A DNA stretch of 64,000 bases from Procambarus clarkii (Eukaryota; Arthropoda; Malacostraca; Decapoda; Cambaridae), in contig NC_091172.1 in assembly GCF_040958095.1 (NCBI RefSeq), positions 23,031,753 to 23,095,752 of the forward strand, given 5' to 3'. Positions within the stretch are counted from its first letter, which is position 1; each line of letters begins with the position of its first letter. Shown here one piece after another: positions 40,262-51,434 of the stretch. A program made the position numbers and the translations under genes. The notes beneath the pieces are model-generated. The model worked only from the letters and a program-made list of their open reading frames with translations, ran no database searches and was not told where the DNA came from.

Positions 40262-40410
40262 TAGTCTTTAATATTCTTTAATATAGTCTTCTTTATTCTT
40301 TAGTATTTTAGTATTCTTCTTTATTCTTTAGTATTTTAGTATTCTTCTTTATTCTTTAGTATTTTAGTATTCTTCTTTATTCTTCTATTCTTTAGTATAG
40401 TCTTTAATAT
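40262..40410. repeat. Tandem repeat, 28-bp unit, about 3.5 copies
   Basis: TATTCTTCTTTATTCTTTAG + TATTTTAG repeats in register, with shorter derivatives at both ends. Confidence 0.85.
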
Positions 40411-41600
40411 TTAGATTATTAATGATGGACAGATGGTGCTAGTCTTCCCAGCTTGGTGCTACCTTTTGATGACTGCCACAGATTGGAGATTCTTTCTCTG
40501 GACTAAAAATCTCTCGCTTCCTCATTACATGTCCCATGCATTGTCCTGTCCCTGCCACCATCTCTCCCTCCTTACCAAACTAGGAAGGCCCTCTAGGCAA
40601 TTTTTTCTTTCTTAAATTCTGCCATCTACATCTTGGTAATTTTGTGGCCACAGCTGCTGTACACCCTTCTCCTTGCTGCCCAATATTTAACAATTGTAGA
40701 GTGGATACAGAATTTAAAGTGTACATCAATCATCCACCCAGAATTGGCAAATTCTCCTTGCATATAGGCCAGAAGACTACTCTTCTGGCATGTCCTTGTA
40801 AATTCCTCCTCCATATTCTCCTTGGACCAAATGCATCCACAAAGTGCACAATTTTTTGTTGTTAAATTCTGGTAGACTGACTTGCATTCACTTGCCATAC
40901 TAAAAGGTGATCTTTCTGCACTTTAATATACCTGGGTTGGTGGGGAAAGGGTGACCTTTACCTCTAAAACTTCAAGAATTGCCTTATCGGGAAAAAAATG
41001 GGGCAAGTTTCATTTTAAGACCTTACTGGAAACTTGCTACTACCTTTGTCTCTTGCTTTCATGTTAAATTTGTCCTTTTACTGCTATAAACTTGCCCTGC
41101 TCAATGCCATTCTTCGCTCCATCTCTTACTATCCCACATGTGGCAGAGAATGCTTTTCTTTAGGTTCTGACTGTGCTTACTCCTAGTGCATAGCCTGGAA
41201 GTCCCAGCACACGTGTAGATTTTGACTGAATTAATTCGACAAAATTTTTGCCAAAGTCTGAAATCTTGTATTGGGTCAGGTGAACACTGAAGGTGATCTA
41301 TCCTTGGATACCTGGATAATAATTATTACAAATGGATAAATCTCCAAAGATGGTTACACACTTGCAACCGAATTCAATATCTGCTTTCTGTAAATTGGTG
41401 TCGACCTTGCCAGAAAATTACTAAAGACCCAGACAGATGTCACCAAGTCGCATCAGCAGCTATCCTATCACTACTCATCTTGCCAGTCAGCCCGACAGAC
41501 ATTCAATCATTTCAATCACAGTCATTCACAATCAATCGCAATCACTAATTCAAACCACAGCTGGGAACATATTAGTGAAATAGTCTTTGGTATGAGTGTT
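40411..41600. other. No gene seen
   Basis: Open frames on both strands around 40430-40900 have no recognisable domain and no consistent splice sites. Confidence 0.35.
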
Positions 41601-41618
41601 GGGGGGGGGGCCCCCCCC
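41601..41618. repeat. G10-C8 homopolymer palindrome
   Basis: Ten G followed directly by eight C, then CTCCCCC. It may be a genuine inverted repeat or an assembly or consensus artefact. Confidence 0.7.
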
Positions 41619-41766
41619 TCCCCCTGCTCTACCCATAGCGCTGCTATTCAACAAATGTCTTATTTTTACTGATATCCTCAAAGCAAGAGTGAGGCCATTT
41701 CAAAAGGGGCAAGACAGCTGACCTAAATTACAGACCAATATCAAATCTACTGATGCTTTCAAAAAT

Positions 41767-41824
41767 TTTCATTTGATGGTGCTACATAACCTTCCTGGTT
41801 TGGTGCCTTCTTTTTGATACTTAT
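41767..41824 (+). mobile_element. 58-bp 3' end of the I-group LINE, nested, with target-site duplication
   Basis: GATGGTGCTACATAACCTTC to GTGCCTTCTTTTTGATACTT resembles the last bases of the I-group element ending at 49166. The direct repeat TTTCAAAAAT at 41757-41766 and 41825-41834 flanks it. Hence a very short, 5'-truncated insertion made by that family. Confidence 0.75.
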
Positions 41825-42520
41825 TTTCAAAAATATTTGAAAAATCACTTACTGACTGCTCTATTTCTACTTTGAAAAACTTGACATTATTAAATCCCTA
41901 CCAGTTTGGTACTCTTTTGGGAATGGATGCCAATGCCATTATTAGGCTGCTCAATATAATCCATAAAGCCCTTGTCAGAATAAAGTTCCCAATTGGCCCC
42001 TCTATTGACCTGTGAAAAGCCTTTGATATTGTAAATCATAACTACCTCTTAAACTTTACCATGGTATCAGAGGCCTAGCTCTGGATTATTAGTTCCTTTC
42101 TTGGTGATGCACCATTATGTAGCCATCAATAACTTGACCCCCCCCCCCTATCTACCATTGACAGTAGGAATGCCACAGGGCAGCATCTTGGGGCCCTTTA
42201 TTTCTTATATCAATGATTTGCTAAATGTTTGTAACATTCTTAAACCTATACTATTTGCTGACAATACTACCTTTCCTCTATTCTGACCCAAACTTGCCAA
42301 ATATTGTCGATAATGAATTAATCCACTCGTGGATGTCTACCAACAAACTCGCTGAACATAGATAAGGCCTAATGTACTATATTTTATTTGGTAGTAAATT
42401 GCCAAATGAAATTCAACTTCAGGTAGACAATGTTAACATTGTCAAAAAAATAAGGGAAAAGTTATACATAGACACGACTCAACTTCAGCACCCACATAAC
42501 GCAGCCAAAAGTCTTAAATT

Positions 42521-42786
42521 AGTCTCCGTGGTGTAGTGGTAAGACACTCGCCTGGCGTTCCGCGAGCGCTATGTCATGGGTTCGTATCCTGGCCGGGGAG
42601 GATTTACTGGGCGCAATTCCTTAACTGTAGCCTCTGTTTAACGCAACAGTAAAATGTGTACTTGGATGAAAAAACGATTCTTCGCGGCAGGGGATCGTAT
42701 TCCAGGGACCATAGGATTAAGGACTTGCCCGAAACGCTACGCGTACTAGTGGCTGTACAAGAATGTAACAACTCTTGTATATATCT

Positions 42787-42819
<33 letters not shown>
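42521..42819 (+). mobile_element. tRNA-derived SINE with a LINE-like 3' tail
   Basis: The tRNA-like head has A box TGGTGTAGTGG and B box GGTTCGTATCC and starts GTCTCCG. A body of about 100 bases follows. The 3' part AAGGACTTGCCCGAAACGCT + ACGCGTACTAGTGGC is the tail of the F3 LINEs (52.83, 55.11 and 57.69 kb). It ends in about 30 A. This is a SINE using the 3' end of a partner LINE. Confidence 0.85.
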
Positions 42820-42821
<2 letters not shown>

Positions 42822-43433
42822 TTGGTATATTTTCCAACATAGATTGTTCCCTCATTCTGCTCTTCGCATTGCACTGAGGTAATTTATACCTCTTGCACCC
42901 CCTCCCCGCTCAGCTCGTTGTCGCCGTGTGGGGGCTTAGTGGGCGGCTGCCGGAGTGTGATGCTCCTTGGGACAGTCCTCTGTCCTTTTCTAGCCTTGTG
43001 CTCCTGCTGCCGTCCTCCCCAATTCTGCTGGGCATCTTTTCCTTTTCCTTCTGTTTCGTTTTTCTCCCCCCTCTTCTCCTATCTGCTTGCCGTTTCCTGC
43101 CGACCTTTTGCTCGTTCTGGTTCTTCCCTTGGACTTCTTCTATTTTGACGCCCGGGTGCTTGAGGAGGCATACACTTGCACCCGTAGAACTGCAGTACCC
43201 GACGTCGAGAGCGAGGGGAACCTTTTATTGTCAATCCCCACTTCGTCACTGAACCCGATCTCGACGGACTGTCGGTTTCTTAAGGTGGCGTTTGTGGGGC
43301 GTATACTCACGACGCACCCCTAGGAGGCCCCGACAAGATCGGCGATAGCTTCTTGTTGGGTGTCCTGCCTCTAATTGTGGCTCCATGGTGGGTGTGGGGG
43401 TACATTCGTGAATGAATTCTTCTTTTCGTCAAG

Positions 43434-45347
43434 ATGATAACCCCTGTTTTGGCTTCTTCTGGTTTACCTTCTCAGGCTCGTGGGGTGGGCGACCAAGCCC
43501 CCGAGTCGGTCCGTATTGGAAGACCGGGCTCTGTAGCCTCCGCTGCATTGGGCCCCGACCTTGCTCCTCCTTTGGCCTCTCTGACTCCTTCCCCTGGCTC
43601 CCCTCCCTCCTCTGTGGTTGGGTCGAGCCCCAAGCCCCCAGTGGTGACTACCTCGTCCCCTGGCGCGGCTCCTTCTCTAGTTGTAACTACTGCGCCTTTT
43701 AACCCCTCTCTCTCTGGGGGTTCTCACCGCCGTCCTCGTCACGGCCGCCCTCGCTCGATTCCTTCTGCTACCTATCAAGCCTTGTTTGGTCCCGCTTCGT
43801 GGGCCAAATATTTTGATCTCCTCCCTCTTGATTCTGCGCCTCCTGACGATTTCTCCCTCCATCGACATCTCATTGATTCCGTGGATGCCTCCATTACTTT
43901 CAACCCCACTCGTCTCGGTACACGTGTCGTTGCTGCTCCTTCTCAGGATGCTGCTTCCCGCTTGGCTGCCTTATCCTGCCTTGGCGAGACCCCCGTTCGG
44001 GTCTCGAAGAACGCTCAGTTGAATGCCAGTGTTGGCACTATTTTGCTCCCGCCCCATGTTGCGACCGGTGTTCGGGACCTGCGCGACTGCCACGACGATA
44101 TTCGACATATCCTTGCTGCCCAGGGCCACTCTATTCTCCAGGTGGACACGTTTACTCGTCCCCCTCGTGGTAGTCGCCGTCAACCCCTCCGGGTTGTGAA
44201 GATTACCTTTGATGGTAGGACCCTTCCACCCTCTGTCATTCTTGCTGGTGCCAGGTGCTCTGTCCAGGAGTACATTCCTTCTCCTCGGCTCTGCAACAAG
44301 TGCTGGAGGTTTGGGCATGGTGCCCTCCGCTGCTCTGGGACTGTCTCTCTCTGTCCTTTGTGTGGTGGCGAAGGTCACTCTAAGTCGGAGTGCGCTTCTC
44401 CCAAGGCCCGTTGCCTCAACTGCGGTGAGGCCCATCCTACCTTCTCCCGTGCGTGTGTCCATTACAAGCTTGAGGCAGCCGTCCTCAACTTGAAGCACCG
44501 GGAGCGTTTATCTTTTCCTGAGGCGAGGCGCCAGGTTCGCCGGCTCCCGCCTTATGCTAATATCTCTTATGCTCGCATGTTGCGCTCTTCCTCTCCTCGT
44601 CCTTCCCGCCTTCCTCAGACTCACAACCGTTTCCGGGCCTTGGACCCTGATGCGCCCACTGCCCCCTCCTCTGTCCCTTTGGGTTCTCTCCCGAAGGATC
44701 CTCCTCCTGGTCCTCTGTCTGGGGTTCCCCTTCCTTCTGCCCGGTCTGTCGTGTCTCCTGTGTCTTCTTCCTCGTCCCCCTCCGATCCTCCTTCCCATCC
44801 TCTTCCTCCATCTATCGGCTCTCCCCACCGCCTGTCGGTGCGGGCGGATGTCCATCGCTCTCCTAACGGCCGTCGTGTGTGCTCTCGTTCGGCTTCTCCT
44901 GTTGAGACACTGGAATCCGTTGCCCGGTACGTAGTTGCTGGGACACCGGTCTCTTTAAGTCAGAAGCGTAAGCCTGGCTCCTCTCCTTCCTCTTCCCCGG
45001 CGGGTAAGAAGGCTTCGCTTTCTTCCTCAGCTCCTCCTCCTGGCTCTGTTGCTCCTTCCCCTCCCGTTTCAGTGCTTGCGCCCCCTGTTCCTGCTATGGA
45101 GGTTTCTTTGGCCCCTGCTTCCCTTTCGGTTGCTGCTCTTGCTGGGGTGCGCTCCCCTCTTTCTACTCCCCCTCTTCCTGCTGCTGTCCTTGACTGCTCC
45201 TCTCCGTTGTCTCCTCCTCTTCCTCCTCCTCCTCCTCCGGACCCTGCCCGCCCACCTCTGATCTGTTCTCCCGTTTCCTTCCCTCCGTCTTTGCTCAGTT
45301 TACCCATGCCCCCTAACCCTGACTTTGCTGACCCTGATATTCTTTAA
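43434..45347 (+). CDS. I-group LINE ORF1, nucleic-acid-binding protein with zinc knuckles
   Basis: 637 codons. The N- and C-terminal parts are rich in Ser and Pro. At about residues 286-341 are CNKCWRFGHGALRC and CPLCGGEGHSKSEC, both CX2CX4HX4C, and CLNCGEAHPTFSRAC, a CX2CX3HX6C variant. Such proteins bind the element RNA in the transposition particle. The frame is intact. ORF2 starts about 24 bases after its stop, in another frame. The ATG at 43434 is first in frame, but the upstream UTR is not fully excluded as coding. Confidence 0.85.
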   Translation: MITPVLASSGLPSQARGVGDQAPESVRIGRPGSVASAALGPDLAPPLASLTPSPGSPPSSVVGSSPKPPVVTTSSPGAAPSLVVTTAPFNPSLSGGSHRRPRHGRPRSIPSATYQALFGPASWAKYFDLLPLDSAPPDDFSLHRHLIDSVDASITFNPTRLGTRVVAAPSQDAASRLAALSCLGETPVRVSKNAQLNASVGTILLPPHVATGVRDLRDCHDDIRHILAAQGHSILQVDTFTRPPRGSRRQPLRVVKITFDGRTLPPSVILAGARCSVQEYIPSPRLCNKCWRFGHGALRCSGTVSLCPLCGGEGHSKSECASPKARCLNCGEAHPTFSRACVHYKLEAAVLNLKHRERLSFPEARRQVRRLPPYANISYARMLRSSSPRPSRLPQTHNRFRALDPDAPTAPSSVPLGSLPKDPPPGPLSGVPLPSARSVVSPVSSSSSPSDPPSHPLPPSIGSPHRLSVRADVHRSPNGRRVCSRSASPVETLESVARYVVAGTPVSLSQKRKPGSSPSSSPAGKKASLSSSAPPPGSVAPSPPVSVLAPPVPAMEVSLAPASLSVAALAGVRSPLSTPPLPAAVLDCSSPLSPPLPPPPPPDPARPPLICSPVSFPPSLLSLPMPPNPDFADPDIL

Positions 45348-45370
45348 CGTGCTCTGTTGCTCTTTCGCCT

Positions 45371-46262
45371 TTGTTTCTTCCTTGTTCTCTGTTTTTGTCC
45401 TTTCTCTTCTCGTCGTTGTCCATTCTTCAATGGAACGTTCGAGGTTATTACGCCAATTTCCTCGAACTCCAACTTCTGATTTCGCGGTTTTCGCCCCTTT
45501 GTATCTGTCTCCAGGAGCCAATGCTTGGTGCTCGTCCTGGTCGTTTTCGTGGCTATTCCTTTCTCTCCCCCCCCCCAGCCATTGCTGGGGCTTCTAATTC
45601 TTCTGCTCTCTTGATTCGGGCTGATGTTCCCTTTGTTCCTTTACTTTTTCCTTCGCCTCTCCATTGTTCTGCTGCTCGTATCTTTGTGGGGAAATGGTAC
45701 ACAGTTTGTTCCATTTATCTCCCCCCGAGTGTCCCGCTCTCTCTTCCTGATTTGAAACACCTCCTAGACTCCTTGCCGGAGCCTGTGCTCCTGCTGGGTG
45801 ACTTCAATTGTCGTCATTCTCTTTGGGGTGACGTTCTGACGAATACCCGGAGTCGCCTCCTTGAGCCGTTTCTCCTCTCTTCTTCCCTGTCTCTTCTGAA
45901 TTCTGGTGAGCCCACTCATTTGGACTCTCGGACTCGCACCCTTTCTTGTCTTGATCTTTCTCTCTGCTCTTCTTCTCTTTACTTAGATTTCACGTGGCAG
46001 GTTCTTGATGACCTCCATGGAAGTGATCATTTCCCCATCCTTGTTTCCTTTTTCTCTTTTCGCCCTTCCCTCTCTTTCCCTAGGTGGCAGTTTGCTAAGG
46101 CGGACTGGACCCTATTTTCCCTCAGTGCTACTCTCTCTGACCTCTCCCTTCTGCCCCTCTCTCGCGCTCTCCTCCTTTTTCATGACACTGTCTTCAACGC
46201 TGCCCTCCGTTCTATTCCTCGCTCTTCCTCTCGGGGTCCACGGAAGTGGTGGAATTCCCTGG
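45371..46262 (+). CDS. I-group LINE ORF2, endonuclease part (before the frameshift)
   Basis: LSILQWNVRGYYANFLELQ, ICLQEPMLGARPGRF (QEP, catalytic Glu), VLLLGDFNCRHSLWGD (GDFN) and DDLHGSDHFPILVSF (SDH) are the blocks of the AP-type endonuclease that nicks the target. After RSSSRGPRKWWN the sense moves to the next frame as PWWNADCARA. The shift is one base between about 46240 and 46255. Confidence 0.85.
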
Positions 46263-49082
46263 TGGAATGCGGACTGTGCTCGGGCTGTCTGCTGTAAGCG
46301 TGCAGCCTGGAAGAGGCACCGCCGTAGGCAGACGACCGATTCTTTTCTTTTCTTTTGTAAAGCGAGTGCGGTGGCCCGTAGGGCCATCCGTACGGCTAAA
46401 CGTGAATGTTGGGCATCTTATGTCTCAACAATTACGTCCGAAACCCCTCTGGCCCAGATCTGGAAGCGTATCCGCAAGATAGCGGGTAAGTTCGTTCCCG
46501 ATGTTTCACTGGTCCTTCACCTCCATGATACTCTTGTGGCGGACCCGTTGCAGGTCGCTTCCGAACTGGGTTCCCACTTTTCTTCTGTTAGCTCTGGTCT
46601 TCATCTTCCCCAATCTTTCCTTCTTCGTAAACCTGTCCTTGAGTCTCGTCCTTTAGATTTCTGCACTCATCTTCAGCTTCCCTATAATGATCCCTTCTCT
46701 CTCTCTGAACTTCGTTCTGCCCTGGCCCTCTGCGGTTCTACGGCGGCGGGCTCCGATGGTATTCATTATGAGATGCTTCGCCATCTCCCTCCGAGCACGT
46801 CTCAGTATTTACTGAGTCTGTATAATCGGATCTGGGAGTCGTCGTCAGTCCCTCAGGACTGGCTCGATGCCGTTGTCCTCCCTGTTCGCAAACCGGGGTC
46901 TCTGGGTACTTCCCCTAAGGACTTTCGCCCTATTGCTCTCACAAGTTGTGTCTGCAAACTCTTTGAACGTATGGTTAACGTTCGTCTGATGTGGTATCTG
47001 GAACACCATCACCTCCTCTCCCCTTCTCAATTTGGTTTCCGCAAGTGCCGCAGCACGACAGATGTCCTGGTGAACTTGGAGGTCTATATTCGTACTGCTT
47101 TTGCTGCGAAGACCTCCGTTGTTGCCGTCCTTTTTGACCTAGAAAAGGCTTACGACACCACTTGGCGTTATCATATCCTATCTCAACTTCATTCTTTTGG
47201 CCTTCGTGGTCATCTCCCTCTCTTTCTCCGCAGCTTCCTCTCTCGTCGTTCCTTTCGGGTGCGCCTTGGTACCGCTCTCTCTCCCTCTTTTCAGCAATAC
47301 GAAGGTGTGCCCCAGGGTAGTGTTCTGAGCACTACTCTTTTTCTGGTTGCCCTCAATGGTCTTCTTTCCTCTCTTCCTTCTGGTGTCTTCTCCGCTCTCT
47401 ATGTCGATGATCTTACCCTTTGTTGTCAGGGTGATGATTCGCCTCTCCTTCAACGCCGGCTTGTGTCGTCTTGGGCCACAGGTCATGGCTTCAAGTTCTC
47501 TACTTCTAAGACTTGTGCCATGACTTTTACGCGGAAACGGGTTGTTCTTCGTCCCTCTTTGTCACTTTATGGTCATCCCCTTGAATACAAAGATTCCGCG
47601 AAGCTTTTGGGGTTATTCCTTGACACTCGTTTGTCTTGGTCTCCCCATATCTCTTACCTCCGTGTTGAGTGCTCTAAGGCCCTTACCCTCCTTCGGGTCT
47701 TGTCCCATACTTCTTGGGGGGCAGATAGGCGCACTCTCCTTGCTTTACATTCCTCTCTCGTCCTGTCTAAGCTCGATTATGGTTGCCCTGCTTACTCGTC
47801 TGCTTCTCCTTCTACTCTTCGCCGTCTTGATGCTTTGCACCATACTGGGTTGCGCCTCAGTTCTGGTGCCTTTCGTTCGACTCCCATCCTTAGCTTGTAT
47901 GTTGACACTGGCTTCCTGTCTCTCCAGGACCGCCGTGATCGCTACTGTCTTCGCTATCTTGCGCGGTCCTTGCAACATCCTTCCTTTCGCCTCTGTCGTG
48001 CTTTAACTTTTACCCCTCCTGCGGTTCCTGTTCCTCTTCACCACCTCCCTCTTTCTGTCCGGTTATCTCGCCTACAGGATTCTCTTTCCGTTCGTATTTC
48101 TGATGTTTCTCCTCGTGTTGTTCCTTCTTTGCCCCCGTGGAGGGTCCCTCTTCCGCGGTTTTGTACATCCTTGACCCGTATCACTAAAGCTTTTACCCCT
48201 CCTACGGTTCTAAAACGCCTTTTCCTCGAGCACTTTTCTTCTCACTCCCGCTCCGTTTCTGTCTTCACCGATGGGTCTAAGTCAGCGGACGGTGTTGGCT
48301 ACTCTGTTGTTTTTCCTGATCGCACTTATATGTGTCGCTTGCCTCCGGAGACTAGCATCTTTACAGCGGAGCTTTATGCTATTCTCTATGCTCTTCGTCT
48401 CCTGCTTTCTCGTTGTCAGTCTTCCTTTGTGGTTGTTGTCGACTCTCGTAGTGCCCTCATGGCTCTCGGGTCCTTTAATCTGGTTCATCCAGTAGTTGTC
48501 GAGATCCAGCATTGGCTGTTTCTCGTTCACAGTAAATTTAAGTCGGTTGAGTTTTGTTGGGTTCCCAGCCATATTGGTGTGTCTTTAAATGAGCGTGCGG
48601 ATGCTGCCGCCAAGGAAGCTGTCCGCTCTTGTCCCATCTCTCGCAAAGGCATTCCGTATTCCGACTTTTACCCGGTTATCCATTCCTCAGTCCTTACCCG
48701 TTGGCAGGCTTCTTGGTTGTCTGTTACTGGTAACAAGCTACGTACTCTTAAATGTTGTGTTTCCTCGTGGCCGTCCTCCTTCCACCGTAACCGGCGGTGG
48801 GAAACAGCTCTGGCGAGGTTGCGTATTGGCCATACTCGCTTAACCCATGGTCACTTGATGGAGCGCCGCCCTGCTCCTTATTGTCCTAGTTGCATTGTCC
48901 CTCTTACGGTCGTGCATGTCCTTCTTGAATGTCCTGACTTCCAGGACGAGCGTGTGTCTTGCTTTCCGACCGCCCCTCGCGGTCCCCTGTCCCTCGATAG
49001 AATTCTTGGTGACTCGGATACTTTTGATATCGTTCGCCTTATGCGTTTTTGTTCTCGTATTGGCATCCTTGGTGATATTTAG
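46256..49082 (+). CDS. I-group LINE ORF2, reverse transcriptase and RNase H
   Basis: Continuous frame to the stop at 49082. Reverse transcriptase: VVLPVRKPGSLGTSPKDFRP, QFGFRKCRSTTDVLVNLE, FDLEKAYDTTWRYHIL, EGVPQGSVLSTTLF and FSALYVDDLTLCC (YVDD active site). RNase H: FTDGSKSADGVGYSVV (D), TSIFTAELYAILYALR (E), VVVVDSRSALMAL (D) and NERADAAAKEA (D), so all four acidic residues are present. A C-terminal zinc motif CPSCIVPLTVVHVLLEC closes the protein, as in the I group. No stop within this part. Confidence 0.9.
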
Positions 49083-49291
49083 CGCCCTCTGATTATTTTG
49101 CGTATTTGATGGTGCTACATATAGCCTTCCCGGTTTGGTGCCTTCTTTTGATAATTACTTACTTACTTATACCTCTTGCATACGGTATCTGTGCATGGAA
49201 TTCGACCACTGCAAATTATCTAGAGCCCATCAACACTACAAAAATCTATCGGAACTATAACTCTCTTCAGACAACACGCTTCACTATTGTT

Positions 49292-50662
49292 TAAGTCCCA
49301 TAAGGGGGCCAGGAAATGAAATTTTGCACCTTGCTCAAACGCTTTCAAATTATTTGTACATAATCTACTAGGCACATGCTCCAACTTTATCTAAATAATC
49401 GCCAACGTAACGTGGAAAAACAAAAAATGAAAAATATTTGTAGAAGTATTAAAAATTTAAGATTTTTAAATGAGCATCAAATATTAAATATCACAAATTG
49501 TTCATTTGGTGTTATTAGGCTCTCAGAAGAGCATATAATCTTCATTCTTATTAGTTATTATTATAGGATTCAGTATAGTTTACTGTAAAAAAAGTCAAAT
49601 ATGGCATTTGATATATGCGCCAAATTGTATACCAAAAAATTTATAACTCGACATTTAAGGTTTATGAAAAAACAATGAAATAGGATTGTAGAACAGACGA
49701 CTGTGCCCATTTTATGTAAAAATGGTGAGAATCGGTCAAACTGGATTTTTGATGCCGACTCAAAGTGGAAACTCTAGTTATAAAGATAATTGAATTTGAA
49801 GTTAATGACAATGAATAAGGTAGTTCTAATTCATTAATTTACTTGTATGTTTTAATAAACATGGTTTTTTATTCGTACTTGAATATGTGAGTTGTAGATC
49901 AATGTGTTGAAATGAAGTAAAGAAAAAATGAAGAAAAACAGATATAGGGATAATTATAATGATTTAGGGGATGTATGTATACTTTATATAAGTGATAAAG
50001 CCCTAATCTGGTCCCTAATTATCAAAAAAACCCTAAAGAGACAAAGAAAATGGTTTGAAATCTGAAATATCACCTCTCCCCCCCCCAAAAAAAAAAAAGT
50101 CCAAGTACCAAGTTTTGCCAATTGTGGCTGATGTATTTGTTGACCAATTAAATTCTAGTATCTTGACATAGTTAAGGACGGGTATGCACTCTACAGGATG
50201 TAAAAATTGCAACAAAATTAGATAATACACAAAGGAAGACAAAAAAAAAATAAAAAAAAAATACATTTGTGGACACTGGTGAAAATAACAGATATTAACA
50301 TTGGGCATTGTATTTATATGATATATATAACAAAACAGAGCATAATAACATACTTATTATTATTTGTTTTATTATGTATTACTCAGCAATGCTATAAAGG
50401 CACCAACTGCATATCCACTTTGTGAACACTTCTTACTACTATCTTCTTCTTTGAGTGTCGGACAGGTGCATCTCTTTATTACTGCATTATCCATCAGTTC
50501 CAATTAATAGGAGCTGTTCTTTTTTAAAAACATGTCTAAAATCAATAAAATCAATATTGGGATGAAACTTTCATGATGCTGAAGCCAATAAGTTGGAATT
50601 TTGTTAAACATTTATTAGTAGTTTTCACAATTTTAATATTTTTTTATTACTGGGCCCCTTAA
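49292..50662. mobile_element. Non-autonomous DNA transposon, possibly Harbinger-like
   Basis: The element interrupts the F3 LINE. Ends: AAGGGGGCCAGGAAAT on the left and, in reverse complement, AAGGGGCCCAGTAATA on the right. TAA flanks both sides, a 3-bp target duplication as in PIF/Harbinger. The interior is AT-rich without a transposase frame, with poly-A stretches near 50090 and 50250. The family assignment is tentative. Confidence 0.5.
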
Positions 50663-51289
50663 CATGCTAAACATACTCACTCGACACATTCTCATGTGCT
50701 ATTTACATGTACAAAACCTTGTTCCTAAATGCTAATCTTGATCTGAAACGTTTCCTTGGCAGGTGTAATAGAACCCATGAGCACAACACCAGAAATAAAT
50801 ATATCTTTGATATCCCAAAAGTCAAACTAAATCTGTGCAAACACTCCATGGAAATAAAAGGACCCAGTCTTTGGAACTCACCCCCTGATGAATTAAAAAA
50901 TTGTCCAACCTATTCCCTATTCAAAAGTAAAACCAAAGAGTATCTAATTTCATCCTCATAGTTTCCTACCTCATGCTTCAAACTCAAACTTCATCTTGTA
51001 CTACAGTACCCACTTCCCCAATATTAGTACTTAATACATATATCCTTACCAGTGTAATCATTGCTGTCAACTTATATTGTACTTATTTGTTGATATATAT
51101 AGCCATGCTACAATGTACCTTTTTCATCTTGCCTAATAAGGACCTGGATCGAAAAGGACTGATTAAGGATCTGCCCGAAACACTATGCGTGTTAGTGGCT
51201 TTGCATGAATGTAAAAATACCAATCTTATGTAATCTCACCAACACATTGTACCTTCTGGCATTTAGATTATTATTATTATTATTATTAC

Positions 51290-51372
51290 TGTATTATTAT
51301 TATGTGCCTCTGTAACCCTTTCCACTACTGCCCACAGGATGGGTATGGGGCATATAATAAATTAACTAAACT
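51290..51372 (+). repeat. Dispersed tail T copy
   Basis: TATTATTATGTGCCTCTGTA, then TTTCCACTACTGCCCACAGG and GGGTATGGGGCATATAATAA, ending ACTAAACT; directly behind an ATT run. Confidence 0.7.
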
Positions 51373-51434
51373 CATGATTGTTCATCCTGTCAGTGAATGT
51401 GTGTTATGCACACAACACATTTAGATATATGTAT

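Larger units (their letters stand above)
42898..49166 (+). mobile_element. I-group LINE, essentially full length, with a 14-bp target-site duplication
   Basis: Flanked by TTATACCTCTTGCA at 42884-42897 and 49167-49180. Has a 5' UTR of about 536 bases, ORF1 with zinc knuckles, ORF2 with endonuclease, reverse transcriptase and RNase H, and a short 3' UTR ending in TTAC repeats. An RNase H domain in ORF2 points to the I group of LINEs. C-rich pyrimidine codon use (TCC, CTT, CCT) sets it apart from the AT-rich neighbours. One frameshift in ORF2 near 46250. Confidence 0.95.
41676..51245 (+). mobile_element. Old LINE copy (family F3, tail type A) split by four insertions
   Basis: The LINE parts in order are 41676-41766, 41825-42520, 42820-42897, 49181-49291 and 50663-51245. 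The coding sense runs from NYRPISNLLMLSKI through QYGTL-type, GMPQGSILGP and FADNTT, then GICAWNSTTANYLEPI and NMLNILTRHILMCYL, to HEHNTRNKYIFDIPKV. The 3' tail has ATCTGCCCGAAACACTATGC. The order agrees with the continuous copy at 51945-52948. Many stops and shifts show that it is old. Confidence 0.8.

Noticed and set aside
40433-40898. Possible small genes after the folate-receptor-like gene
   Set aside because: Frames on both strands overlap, lack recognised domains and have no supporting splice sites.
42521-42600. A functional tRNA gene
   Set aside because: A and B boxes are present, but stems do not pair well and the unit continues into a SINE body with LINE tail and poly-A.
43971-48572. 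Several minus-strand frames within the I-group LINE
   Set aside because: They are shadows of the pyrimidine-rich coding strand and have no recognisable motif.
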